Of a stretch of 42,139 bases of DNA, positions 17,802 through 24,530 are shown piece after piece. The stretch is from an uncultured Clostridia bacterium (GTDB lineage: Bacteria; Bacillota; Clostridia; TANB77; CAG-508): assembly GCA_947626555.1 (NCBI GenBank), contig CANQSP010000010.1, positions 1 through 42,139 on the forward strand. Reading direction: 5' to 3'. The translations under genes were made by a program, and so were the position numbers. Position 1 is the first letter of the stretch; the number at the start of each line of letters is the position of its first letter. The notes under the pieces are model-generated. The model was not told the DNA's origin, did no database searches, and saw only the letters and a program-made list of their open reading frames with translations.

Positions 17802-19406
17802 TTATTCTTTTTTCTTTTTAGTAGCACTTTTTTTAGACTTTTCTTCTACTTTTTCATCTTTTTCTGCTTTTTTAGATGATTTCTTAGTTTTCTTTTTTTC
17901 TACTCCTTCATCTTTTTCTTCGATTTTAGATGATTTCTTCGTTTTCTTTTTTTCTACCCCTTCACCTTTTTCTTCGATTTTAGATGATTTTTTAGTTTTC
18001 TTTTCTTCTATTTCTTCAACATTATCTAGCTCTTTACTAGATTTTTTAGTCTTCTTTTTTTCTTTAGGTTCATCTTCTTTATCTTTCTTTTTAGATACTT
18101 TTTTTGAATCTTCTTTATCAACATTTTTTGTAGACTTTTTTGTGGTTTTCTTAGGAGTTTCGCTTTCTTCTTTTTCAACTTCATCTTTTTCTATTACAGT
18201 TTCATTTTCTTGAACTAACTTTTCAGCTTCTTCAAGAGCTTGTTTGATTTTTTCCTCATCTATCATTTCATCATTTTCTATATTATTTTCTAACTTTTGA
18301 GCATCTTGCATTTCAGCTATTACTTGCCTAATTTGACTTTCACTCTTAATATCTATCTTCCAACCAGTAAGTTTAGCTGCTAACCTTGCATTTTGTCCAG
18401 CTTTTCCTATTGCTAAAGATAATTGATTATCTGGAACTATAACCTGAGCAAAATTTTCTTCTTCTTTTACATCTACTGCCATAACTTGAGCAGGTAATAA
18501 AGCTGATGATATATATGTTGCAGGATTTTCATTCCATTCTATTACATCTATTTTTTCTCCATTTAATTCATTTATGATATTTTGAATACGTATTCCTTTT
18601 TGACCTACACAAGAACCTACTGGATCTATGTTTGGATTTTGAGAATATACTGCAACTTTACATCTATTTCCAGGATCTCTAGATACACTTTTTATTTCAA
18701 TTAAACCTTCATATATTTCAGGTATTTCCAATTCAAATAACTTTCTTACAAAATCATTATGTGCTCTTGAAATCATTACTTGGGTGCTACCCTTTAATCC
18801 TCTTTCAACATCTACTACACAAGCCCTTATTTTATCATTTACATGATAATGCTCTGTTGGAATTTGTTCTTTTACTGTCATTACACCTTCTATTCTACCT
18901 AAATCGACTATAACTACTCCTCCATCAGCCTTTTGAACTATTCCTGAAACTATTTCACCTTTTCTTTCATTAAATTCATTATATAAAAATTCTCTTGAGG
19001 CTTCCCTTATTTTTTGAATAATTACTTGTTTTGCTGTTCCTGCTGCTATTCTTCCAAAATTTCTAGGTATTAGTTCTATTTCTGCTATATCACCAATTTC
19101 CAAATTTTTATTTATTTTTTTTGCTTCATCTAATTTAATTTGTACCTTTTCATTTTCTACTTTTTTTACAACCTCTTTTTGTGCATATATATGTATTTCA
19201 CCTGTTTCCTTATCCATTGTAACTTTTACATTTTCTTCTTCGCAATCAAAATTTCTTTTATATGCTGTAACTAATGCTGTTTCTATTGATTCTAGCAAAT
19301 ATTCTTTTTTTATTCCACTTTCCTTTTCTAGTGCATTCATTGCTTCTACAAGCTCTGTGCTATTTATCGCTGGCTCATTTACTTTATTATCTTTTTTCTT
19401 TCTCAT
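17802..19406 (-). CDS. nusA: Transcription termination/antitermination factor NusA
   Basis: Binds RNA polymerase and nascent RNA to control pausing, termination and antitermination. Order of domains: N-terminal polymerase-binding domain (about 1-130), S1 domain (GEIVSGIVQKADGGVVIVDLG, about 135-200), then KH1 and KH2 (to about 350) with DPVGSCVGQKGIRI and LAIGKAGQNARLAAKLTGW. The last about 180 residues are an extra acidic then Lys-rich tail. It includes 18-residue repeats built on EKKKTKKSSK, absent from typical Gram-positive NusA, which ends near residue 350-370. AAGGAGGAG precedes the ATG, 17 bases after rimP. Confidence 0.97.
   Translation of the reverse strand: MRKKKDNKVNEPAINSTELVEAMNALEKESGIKKEYLLESIETALVTAYKRNFDCEEENVKVTMDKETGEIHIYAQKEVVKKVENEKVQIKLDEAKKINKNLEIGDIAEIELIPRNFGRIAAGTAKQVIIQKIREASREFLYNEFNERKGEIVSGIVQKADGGVVIVDLGRIEGVMTVKEQIPTEHYHVNDKIRACVVDVERGLKGSTQVMISRAHNDFVRKLFELEIPEIYEGLIEIKSVSRDPGNRCKVAVYSQNPNIDPVGSCVGQKGIRIQNIINELNGEKIDVIEWNENPATYISSALLPAQVMAVDVKEEENFAQVIVPDNQLSLAIGKAGQNARLAAKLTGWKIDIKSESQIRQVIAEMQDAQKLENNIENDEMIDEEKIKQALEEAEKLVQENETVIEKDEVEKEESETPKKTTKKSTKNVDKEDSKKVSKKKDKEDEPKEKKKTKKSSKELDNVEEIEEKKTKKSSKIEEKGEGVEKKKTKKSSKIEEKDEGVEKKKTKKSSKKAEKDEKVEEKSKKSATKKKKE
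17840..18010 (-). repeat. 54-base tandem repeats encoding the NusA C-terminal tail
   Basis: The GATGATTT landmark recurs at 17875, 17929 and 17983, an exact 54-base period. Each unit encodes KKTKKSSKIEEKDEGVEK or a close variant, with shorter degenerate units on both sides. Confidence 0.85.
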
Positions 19407-19422
19407 TTTTTCTTACTCCTCC

Positions 19423-19887
19423 TTATTCTTCCCAATTATATTTTAATTTTATTTGTGAAATATTTTTTCTTTCTAATTCTATTACGTTTTCATTCTGTAT
19501 TTCTAAATTTAATGTTTCTGGATTAAATTCTTTTAATATTCCTATATATTCTTTTTTATTCTCAATTGGTTTAAATAATTTTACCTCAATTTCTTTTCCT
19601 ATACTTGCTTCTAAGTGCTTATCCTTTCTTAATATTCTTTCTACTCCAGGTGACGATACTTCTAAAAAATATTGTTCTTTTATATAATCTGCTTCATCTA
19701 ATATATCATTTATTCCATCATTTACTTTTTCACAATCATTTAAGTCTACTCCATCTTGTTTGTCTATAAATATTCTTAAGAAATAGTCCTTTCCCTCTTT
19801 TATATATTGCACATCATATAATTCATAGCCTAAACTTTTAACTTTTGCTTCTATTAAGCTTTCAACTTTTGACTCTATATTTTGCAA
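19423..19887 (-). CDS. rimP: Ribosome maturation factor RimP
   Basis: Needed for early 30S assembly. The 154 residues show the RimP N-terminal fold (GYELYDVQYIKEGKDYFLRIFID, then DLNDCEKVNDGINDILDEAD), the LEVSSPGVERIL signature, and a C-terminal Sm-like domain ending LKYNWEE. TTG start at 19887, with a strong AAGGAGG 7 bases upstream. First gene of the nusA-infB operon. Confidence 0.96.
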   Translation of the reverse strand: MQNIESKVESLIEAKVKSLGYELYDVQYIKEGKDYFLRIFIDKQDGVDLNDCEKVNDGINDILDEADYIKEQYFLEVSSPGVERILRKDKHLEASIGKEIEVKLFKPIENKKEYIGILKEFNPETLNLEIQNENVIELERKNISQIKLKYNWEE

Positions 19888-19912
19888 TTTTATACCTCCT
19901 TATTACGAGCTA

Positions 19913-19937
19913 AGGAGTGGGATTTGTTCCCACTCCT
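19913..19937 (-). promoter_or_regulatory. Strong hairpin in the rimP leader
   Basis: A perfect 10-base-pair AGGAGTGGGA/TCCCACTCCT stem with a 5-base loop lies about 13 bases upstream of the rimP ribosome binding site. No T-tract follows on the minus strand, so it is not a standard terminator. It could be an operon-leader control element or the base of a processed leader. Confidence 0.5.
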
Positions 19938-20010
19938 CTAGTAATTATTTATGCTATATAGTATTATATACTTATTTTATAAAAATTACAAGTATTTTAT
20001 ACAAAAAATG

Positions 20011-20277
20011 TAAACTATTAGGGACGGGGTTAAATAGTTTAGTGAATTAATATCTTATTGCAAAACATTAATATATTATTTATTTAGGAACTCCCAACTG
20101 CATAATAGCTTGTAAAAAATTTTATTTTAAGTAAAACAAGTTTTACAAAATAAAATTTTTACAAGCTATAATTTATTGGTCCCCACAATATATTCCTAAA
20201 TAAATAATATATTAATGTTTTGCATTTATAATTGTATTTTTTTCACTAAACTATTTAACCCCGTCCCTAATAGTTTA
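20011..20277. repeat. Composite repeat: inverted GGGACGG units flanking a hairpin element
   Basis: Identical 31-base units at 20011-20041 and, inverted, at 20247-20277, both of the CTATTAGGG subtype, enclose the long hairpin element at 20059-20224. It fills the space between gpr and the rimP promoter region. The right unit ends 10 bases after the gpr stop codon in gene orientation. Confidence 0.88.
20059..20224. repeat. Hairpin (MITE-like) element with perfect 32-base inverted ends
   Basis: Terminal inverted repeats of 32 bases, starting TGCAAAACATTAATATATTA, are perfect. Inside, TAGCTTGTAAAAA pairs with its inverse. Between the two stems is an asymmetric unpaired region: CTCCCAACTGCAT on the left, ATTTATTGGTCCCCACAA on the right. 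It encodes nothing. Confidence 0.88.
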
Positions 20278-20287
20278 CATTGCATAA

Positions 20288-21214
20288 TTAATTCCGTTTG
20301 GCCACAATTTCTTTCATATTATCTATTAAACTATCTATCTCTTTAGGTGTTACTATCATATTGTATTCCCCTACATTTAATGCTTCTTTTACTTCTTCAT
20401 ATTTATCATTTTGCTGTAATTTATTTAAATAATCGTTCGACTCTGCTTTTTCTTGAAGTTTATCTATAAAAATATCTATACCATCTGAGACAAGAGTTGC
20501 TAATTCTACAACTGTTGGAATTCCTATTGCTATTACTGGTATTCCCAAACTATTTTCTGTTATTTCTTTTCTATTATTTCCAACACCAGCTCCTGGTGAT
20601 ATTCCTGTATCTGCTATTTGTATAGTACTACTTATTCTTTCTATACTTCTTGAAGCTAACGCATCTATAACAATTAATAATTTTGGTTTTATATTTTCTA
20701 CTACCCCTTTTATTATTTCTAAAGTTTCTATCCCTGTTGTTCCTAATACTCCAGGTGCTATTGCACTTACAGGTCTTGCATTTTCATCTATATATTGTGG
20801 AAGATAATTTATTATATGTCTTGTTATTTCTAAATTTTTTACAACATTTGGTCCAAGTGCATCTGGTGTTACATCCGAATTTCCTAGTCCTACAACTAAT
20901 ACATCTTCTTTACTTTGTATTTTATTTTCAACTAATTTTTTTATTTCTTGTGATAATACATTAGCAGCTTTTTCTATTTCCTCCTCTGTTATAATGTTAA
21001 TTTTTTTTATATCCATTGTTATATAATTTCCTTTAGGTTTTCCTATAGCTTGTCCAGCTTCATCTTTTAAAACTTTCACTCTAATAATTTTAATTTTTTC
21101 ATCAATTTGTTCTTCTTCAGTCTCTATTCCTTCTATTTCATTTTCAATATTGTTTGCTTTTTTATAAATATCTCGTCTTTCATCTGCTAAATCTGTCCTA
21201 AAATTTATCATCAT
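20288..21214 (-). CDS. gpr: Germination protease (spore protease GPR)
   Basis: Aspartic-type endopeptidase (MEROPS A25) made in the forespore that cleaves small acid-soluble proteins at germination. FRTDLADE near the start is the mature N-terminus motif. VVGLGNSDVTPDALGP, SAIAPGVLGTTGIET, VIDALASRSIERI and TGISPGAGVGNNRKE are family landmarks containing the conserved Asp residues. Only four residues precede FRTDLA, so any propeptide is very short compared with the roughly 15 residues of the Bacillus zymogen. AAAGGAATG precedes the tandem ATG codons. It marks the organism as a spore former. Confidence 0.96.
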   Translation of the reverse strand: MMINFRTDLADERRDIYKKANNIENEIEGIETEEEQIDEKIKIIRVKVLKDEAGQAIGKPKGNYITMDIKKINIITEEEIEKAANVLSQEIKKLVENKIQSKEDVLVVGLGNSDVTPDALGPNVVKNLEITRHIINYLPQYIDENARPVSAIAPGVLGTTGIETLEIIKGVVENIKPKLLIVIDALASRSIERISSTIQIADTGISPGAGVGNNRKEITENSLGIPVIAIGIPTVVELATLVSDGIDIFIDKLQEKAESNDYLNKLQQNDKYEEVKEALNVGEYNMIVTPKEIDSLIDNMKEIVAKRN

Positions 21215-21280
21215 AGGTCACATTCCTTTCTAAAATGTAAAAAATTATATTTCTTACATTATTACAACTTAAACTTTTGA

Positions 21281-21302
21281 AGATTACAAATTTTTGTAAT
21301 CT
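21281..21302. repeat. Inverted repeat upstream of gpr
   Basis: AGATTACAAATTTTTGTAATCT, a palindrome with a 7-base arm and AT loop, about 70 bases upstream of the gpr start. It could be an operator or a weak terminator for the Spo0A-like gene; nothing decides between them. Confidence 0.35.
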
Positions 21303-21347
21303 TTATTCCTATTATTTACAATTTTTATTATTTTTAAACTCATTATA

Positions 21348-21390
21348 AAATAAGGAATTCTTTACCATTAAAGTAAAAAATTCCTTATTT
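21348..21390 (-). terminator. Intrinsic terminator of the downstream Spo0A-like gene
   Basis: On the minus strand AAATAAGGAATT pairs with AATTCCTTATTT, extended internally by TTTAC/GTAAA, then TTATAATG. It lies about 40 bases after the stop codon at 21432. Confidence 0.7.
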
Positions 21391-21431
21391 AGCATTCTTT
21401 GAAATAGGATACTTTTCGTAGCAATACTGAA

Positions 21432-21950
21432 CTACAGCTTATAAACCATTCGAACCCTTTCTTCCACCATACTCAAAAACTCAGAATTTGTAATCTTGTG
21501 TTTCTCTTCTATTCTTGTATAGCCGAAAATATTCTTAATTTTTTCTCTACTATCTTTATAAGAACATACTATTTCAATTGCATTTCTGATATTTCTTTCC
21601 ACTCTATAAGGTTCTGTATGATTTACTTCAGCTACATATGGATATAGTTGCTTAGTAATAGACCGTGCTTTTTCTGGATTTTCAATTCTAAACATTATCG
21701 CATCAATTATATATCCATACCCTTTACATCTGGTAGGCATTCCTATATTATGCAATAATTCTACTATACCATCTCTAATATCGCTCTTTGATTCATTTTT
21801 CCGCTGTCCTACAGTAAATTCATCACCTTTTACTACATCGTCTGGAACATTAACAACTTTATAGTTAATTCTTTCTCCAAGTACTTTTTCAGACAAATTT
21901 ACCAACTTTTTTACATACTCTTCCTCCAAAAGCAATACTACGTACCCCAT
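21432..21950 (-). CDS. Receiver-less Spo0A-like DNA-binding protein (copy 1, divergent)
   Basis: The C-terminal about 105 residues match the Spo0A effector domain: LLHNIGMPTRCKGYGYIIDAI, KQLYPYVAEVNHTEPYRVER (recognition helix region), IFGYTRIEEKHKITNSEFLSM. Full Spo0A is about 260 residues with a phosphorylatable receiver; here only about 65 residues precede, starting GYVVLLLEEEYVKKLV. These may be a remnant of receiver strand 1 and helix 1, and no phospho-acceptor pocket is visible. The recognition region differs from classical SRVERAIRHAIE (YRVERNIRNAIE), so DNA specificity may have shifted. It has its own promoter and AGGAGGAAATATT site, and a paralogue directly upstream. Confidence 0.88.
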   Translation of the reverse strand: MGYVVLLLEEEYVKKLVNLSEKVLGERINYKVVNVPDDVVKGDEFTVGQRKNESKSDIRDGIVELLHNIGMPTRCKGYGYIIDAIMFRIENPEKARSITKQLYPYVAEVNHTEPYRVERNIRNAIEIVCSYKDSREKIKNIFGYTRIEEKHKITNSEFLSMVEERVRMVYKL

Positions 21951-22006
21951 AATATTTCCTCCTAATTAGATTGAAATAATTAATATGTATATATGTTACG
22001 TTCACC

Positions 22007-22035
22007 ATTGTAGCATACTTTATAATATTTGTAAA
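22007..22035 (-). promoter_or_regulatory. Sigma-A-type promoter of Spo0A-like copy 1
   Basis: Minus strand TTTACA, 17 bases, TACAAT, followed by AACGTAAC near the expected transcription start. The region from -35 to AACGTAAC is clearly related to the promoter of copy 2. Confidence 0.8.
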
Positions 22036-22071
22036 GTTTTATTGCAATAACTTCTTTATATTACATTATGC

Positions 22072-22104
22072 AAAAGGGATTCTACTTAGTGTAGAACCCC
22101 TTTT
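22072..22104 (-). terminator. Intrinsic terminator of Spo0A-like copy 2
   Basis: On the minus strand AAAAGGGGTTCTAC pairs with GTAGAATCCCTTTT around a 5-base loop, the T-tract being part of the 3' arm. It is about 30 bases after the stop codon at 22133. Confidence 0.8.
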
Positions 22105-22132
22105 CGTCACGGTTAGTATGAGTTATATAGAT

Positions 22133-22687
22133 TTATAGATTAGAAATCCTAATTTTATCAGCTAGCAAAGCTATGAACTCCGAATTTGTGGCTTTCTTTG
22201 ACTCTTTAGATACAGTATAGCCAAAAATATCACTAATAACTTGAAAATTTTCTCTATCCCACGCAACTTCAATTGCATGTCTAATTGCCCTCTCTACCCT
22301 TGAGCTAGTTGTTTGATAGTTCCGAGCAATAGTAGGATATAACTCCTTAGTCACATGCTCGATAATATTCAAATCTTTTACAGCAAGAATTATTGCATCC
22401 CTTAAATATTTGTATCCCATTATATGGGCAGGAACACCAACTTTGTGCAAAAGATTTGTTGTAGCATACATAATTGCATCGTCTGAATTCTCCATACACT
22501 TTTGCTTTTCAGCTTTTTTCTCGTTAGTCATGGTTTTCACTTGTTCAATACCGCCTTCTACTGTAACATTAAGGCCTTTCAACACTTTCACTTTGTCGTT
22601 AAAATCGCTTTTGTTCATTGCACTAATTACTTGCAAAAGACTCTCTGAACTTTCTTCATCCACTAACCATACAACATAATCCCGCAT
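22133..22687 (-). CDS. Receiver-less Spo0A-like DNA-binding protein (copy 2, Spo0A-like recognition helix)
   Basis: Residues about 78-184 are a near-canonical Spo0A C-terminal domain: LLHKVGVPAHIMGYKYLRDAI, VTKELYPTIARNYQTTSSRV, RAIRHAIEVAW, IFGYTVSKESKKATNSEF. The N-terminal 75 residues (MRDYVVWLVDEESSESLLQV...) share the opening pattern with copy 1. They are far too short for a receiver domain and lack its phospho-Asp and Thr/Lys positions. The protein should bind 0A-box-like DNA without phosphorelay input, or act through another partner. Strong TTAGGAGGAAGAA site and its own promoter and terminator. Not a frameshifted Spo0A: upstream sequence is promoter, not receiver remnants. Confidence 0.9.
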   Translation of the reverse strand: MRDYVVWLVDEESSESLLQVISAMNKSDFNDKVKVLKGLNVTVEGGIEQVKTMTNEKKAEKQKCMENSDDAIMYATTNLLHKVGVPAHIMGYKYLRDAIILAVKDLNIIEHVTKELYPTIARNYQTTSSRVERAIRHAIEVAWDRENFQVISDIFGYTVSKESKKATNSEFIALLADKIRISNL

Positions 22688-22739
22688 TTCTTCCTCCTAA
22701 TTAGAAACCAGATATTTTATGTTTACAAGTTACGTTATC

Positions 22740-22768
22740 ATTATATTATATTTTATAACTTTTGTAAA
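22740..22768 (-). promoter_or_regulatory. Sigma-A-type promoter of Spo0A-like copy 2
   Basis: Minus strand TTTACA, 17 bases, TATAAT, then GATAACGTAAC. The AACGTAAC block at the start site is shared with the copy 1 promoter and is a candidate operator. Confidence 0.85.
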
Positions 22769-22816
22769 GTCTTTTCACTTATTTTCTAACTAATATGCAA
22801 ATATAAATTGTTTTTA

Positions 22817-23788
22817 TTATGAACAATATCTACATAAAATACTCTCTAATCCAATATTTAAATCAATCTTTCCTATTTTATAGTTACTGTCTAAATTTAT
22901 AAGTTCTTCTATAATACTTCTTAATTCGTTTTCTTTAAAGTAATTAGCCTGCATTTTATATTTACTTGTTAAAAACATTTGATTTGGCTTTAATCCTAAG
23001 CTTTCAGCTAAATTTTTATTAAATCTCTCACTTAATTTTACAATATACAATTTTTTAAAATGATTATACAAAGTAATCAAGATTTTTTGTATTGGTTCTT
23101 TTGAATATAACAAATTATTTAATACATTTAAAGCTTCTTTTGTATTTTTCTTTCCTAAACTGTCTGTTAAATCAAATATAACACTATCTATTTTTCTTAT
23201 ACATAACAAATCTATATCTTGTTTTTTAATAGTACCATTTTCTCCTGCATATTCTATCAACTTTCTTACTTCGTTAATTAACTCTTGCATATTAGTTCCA
23301 CAACATTCTATAAAATACTTTAATGTGGCATCATCTACATTTACTTTATAACTATTACATATTGTTTTTATATTAGTTATTATTTGTGGCAATTTTAATT
23401 CTTCAAAATTTTTAATTTCCCCTATTTTTTCAATTGTAGAATATAAAGAATTTTTGTTAACTTCTTGTTCTATAAAAACTAAATCTACACATTCATTTAT
23501 TACATTATTATTTTCCTCTATATATTTTGATATTTTATCAACTAACTCTTGATTTTGTTGTACTTTCTTTCTCCCATCTTTTTTAAATAGATTTGTATCT
23601 CTTGCTATTATAAGTTTTTTATCATATCCAAATGCTGGTGTATCTATATCTGATATTAATTCTGTTACATTATTGCTATCTATTTTTATAAAATTAATCC
23701 CTACTTTTAATTCTTTAAAGTTTTTCTTTATTTTTTTTACATAGTTTTCCAACAAATAGGTTTCCTCGCCATATAATAAATAAACCAT
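22817..23788 (-). CDS. holA: DNA polymerase III delta subunit
   Basis: Clamp-loader subunit that opens the beta clamp. MVYLLYGEETYLLENYVKKIKK is the typical N-terminus, with DTPAFGYDKKLIIARD and the helical C-terminal collar domain ending IGLESILCRYCS. 323 residues is normal. GAGGGAG precedes the ATG and lies only a few bases from a repeat unit ending at 23802, so the repeat pair now forms part of the 5' leader or promoter region of this gene. Confidence 0.95.
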   Translation of the reverse strand: MVYLLYGEETYLLENYVKKIKKNFKELKVGINFIKIDSNNVTELISDIDTPAFGYDKKLIIARDTNLFKKDGRKKVQQNQELVDKISKYIEENNNVINECVDLVFIEQEVNKNSLYSTIEKIGEIKNFEELKLPQIITNIKTICNSYKVNVDDATLKYFIECCGTNMQELINEVRKLIEYAGENGTIKKQDIDLLCIRKIDSVIFDLTDSLGKKNTKEALNVLNNLLYSKEPIQKILITLYNHFKKLYIVKLSERFNKNLAESLGLKPNQMFLTSKYKMQANYFKENELRSIIEELINLDSNYKIGKIDLNIGLESILCRYCS

Positions 23789-23801
23789 ACTTTTCTCCCT
23801 C

Positions 23802-23919
23802 TAAACTATTAGGGACGGGGTTAAATAGTTTAGCAAAAATATTTATTCTATTTGCAAAACAATAATATTCAATTTTACTTAATTTTGCTAAACTATTTAA
23901 CCCCGTCCCTAATAGTTTA
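23802..23919. repeat. Inverted pair of GGGACGG units with remnant interior
   Basis: Units at 23802-23832 and, inverted, at 23889-23919 are both of the CTATTAGGG subtype. The interior is only 56 bases and keeps just TTTGCAAAACAATAATATT, resembling the left end of the hairpin element. So this is a deletion derivative or a simpler form. It starts 13 bases upstream of holA and ends 1 base from the ruvC stop. Confidence 0.85.
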
Positions 23920-23920
23920 A

Positions 23921-24406
23921 TTATAATTTCTGTGAAAACTTTGCAGAATGAGCATGACAAATTGCAGCAGCCATGCTATCTGTTGTATCATCCAATTTTG
24001 GTAAATTGTCTACATTTAAAATAGTTTTTACCATTTTTTGAACTTGAATTTTGTCAGCCCTTCCATATCCAACAACTGCCTGTTTTATTTGAAGTGGAGT
24101 ATACTCATATGTTGGTACATTTTTTTTACAACCAGTAACTAATATAACTCCCCTTGCTTGTGCAACATTTATAGCTGTTTTAGCATTATTGTTAAAAAAC
24201 AATTCCTCTACTGATATTGCATCTGGTTTATAAGTGTCTATTATCCCCTCTAAGTCATTATTTAGCTTTAATAATCTTAACGGAAATGACTCACCTGCTT
24301 TTGTTAATACCGCACCAGATGTTACTAAATTAAACTTATTACCTTTGTAATCTATTATACTATAACCTGTTATTGCAAAACCTGGATCTATTCCTAATAT
24401 TCTCAT
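23921..24406 (-). CDS. ruvC: Holliday junction endodeoxyribonuclease RuvC
   Basis: Resolves Holliday junctions in recombinational repair. The acidic active site is visible: LGIDPGFAITGY (first Asp), VEELFFNNNAKTAINVAQARG (Glu and basic loop), TPLQIKQAVVGYGRADK, and the C-terminal DDTTDSMAAAICH (catalytic Asp pair region). 161 residues, normal. AGAGGAAAT precedes the ATG. ruvA and ruvB are not in the window. Confidence 0.97.
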   Translation of the reverse strand: MRILGIDPGFAITGYSIIDYKGNKFNLVTSGAVLTKAGESFPLRLLKLNNDLEGIIDTYKPDAISVEELFFNNNAKTAINVAQARGVILVTGCKKNVPTYEYTPLQIKQAVVGYGRADKIQVQKMVKTILNVDNLPKLDDTTDSMAAAICHAHSAKFSQKL

Positions 24407-24530
24407 TTTTTATTTCCTCTATTTATTTCATACTATATATTTTAATTTTTTCATACTATAAAACTAATAATTACATTACTTTTTATCTATTATTATTTAT
24501 CCTCTTTATTTTATATTACCATATATTATA

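Noticed and set aside
17779-18213. Plus-strand ORF of 144 aa rich in Ser and Phe
   Set aside because: It is the reverse complement of the Lys/Glu-rich NusA tail; the composition is a by-product of AAA/GAA codons on the other strand.
22688-22816. Possible frameshifted receiver domain upstream of Spo0A-like copy 2
   Set aside because: The region is a clear promoter and leader with stop codons; no receiver motifs in any frame.
23715-23960. Minus-strand ORF of 81 aa between ruvC and holA
   Set aside because: It runs through both GGGACGG units and overlaps ruvC and holA; no coding features.
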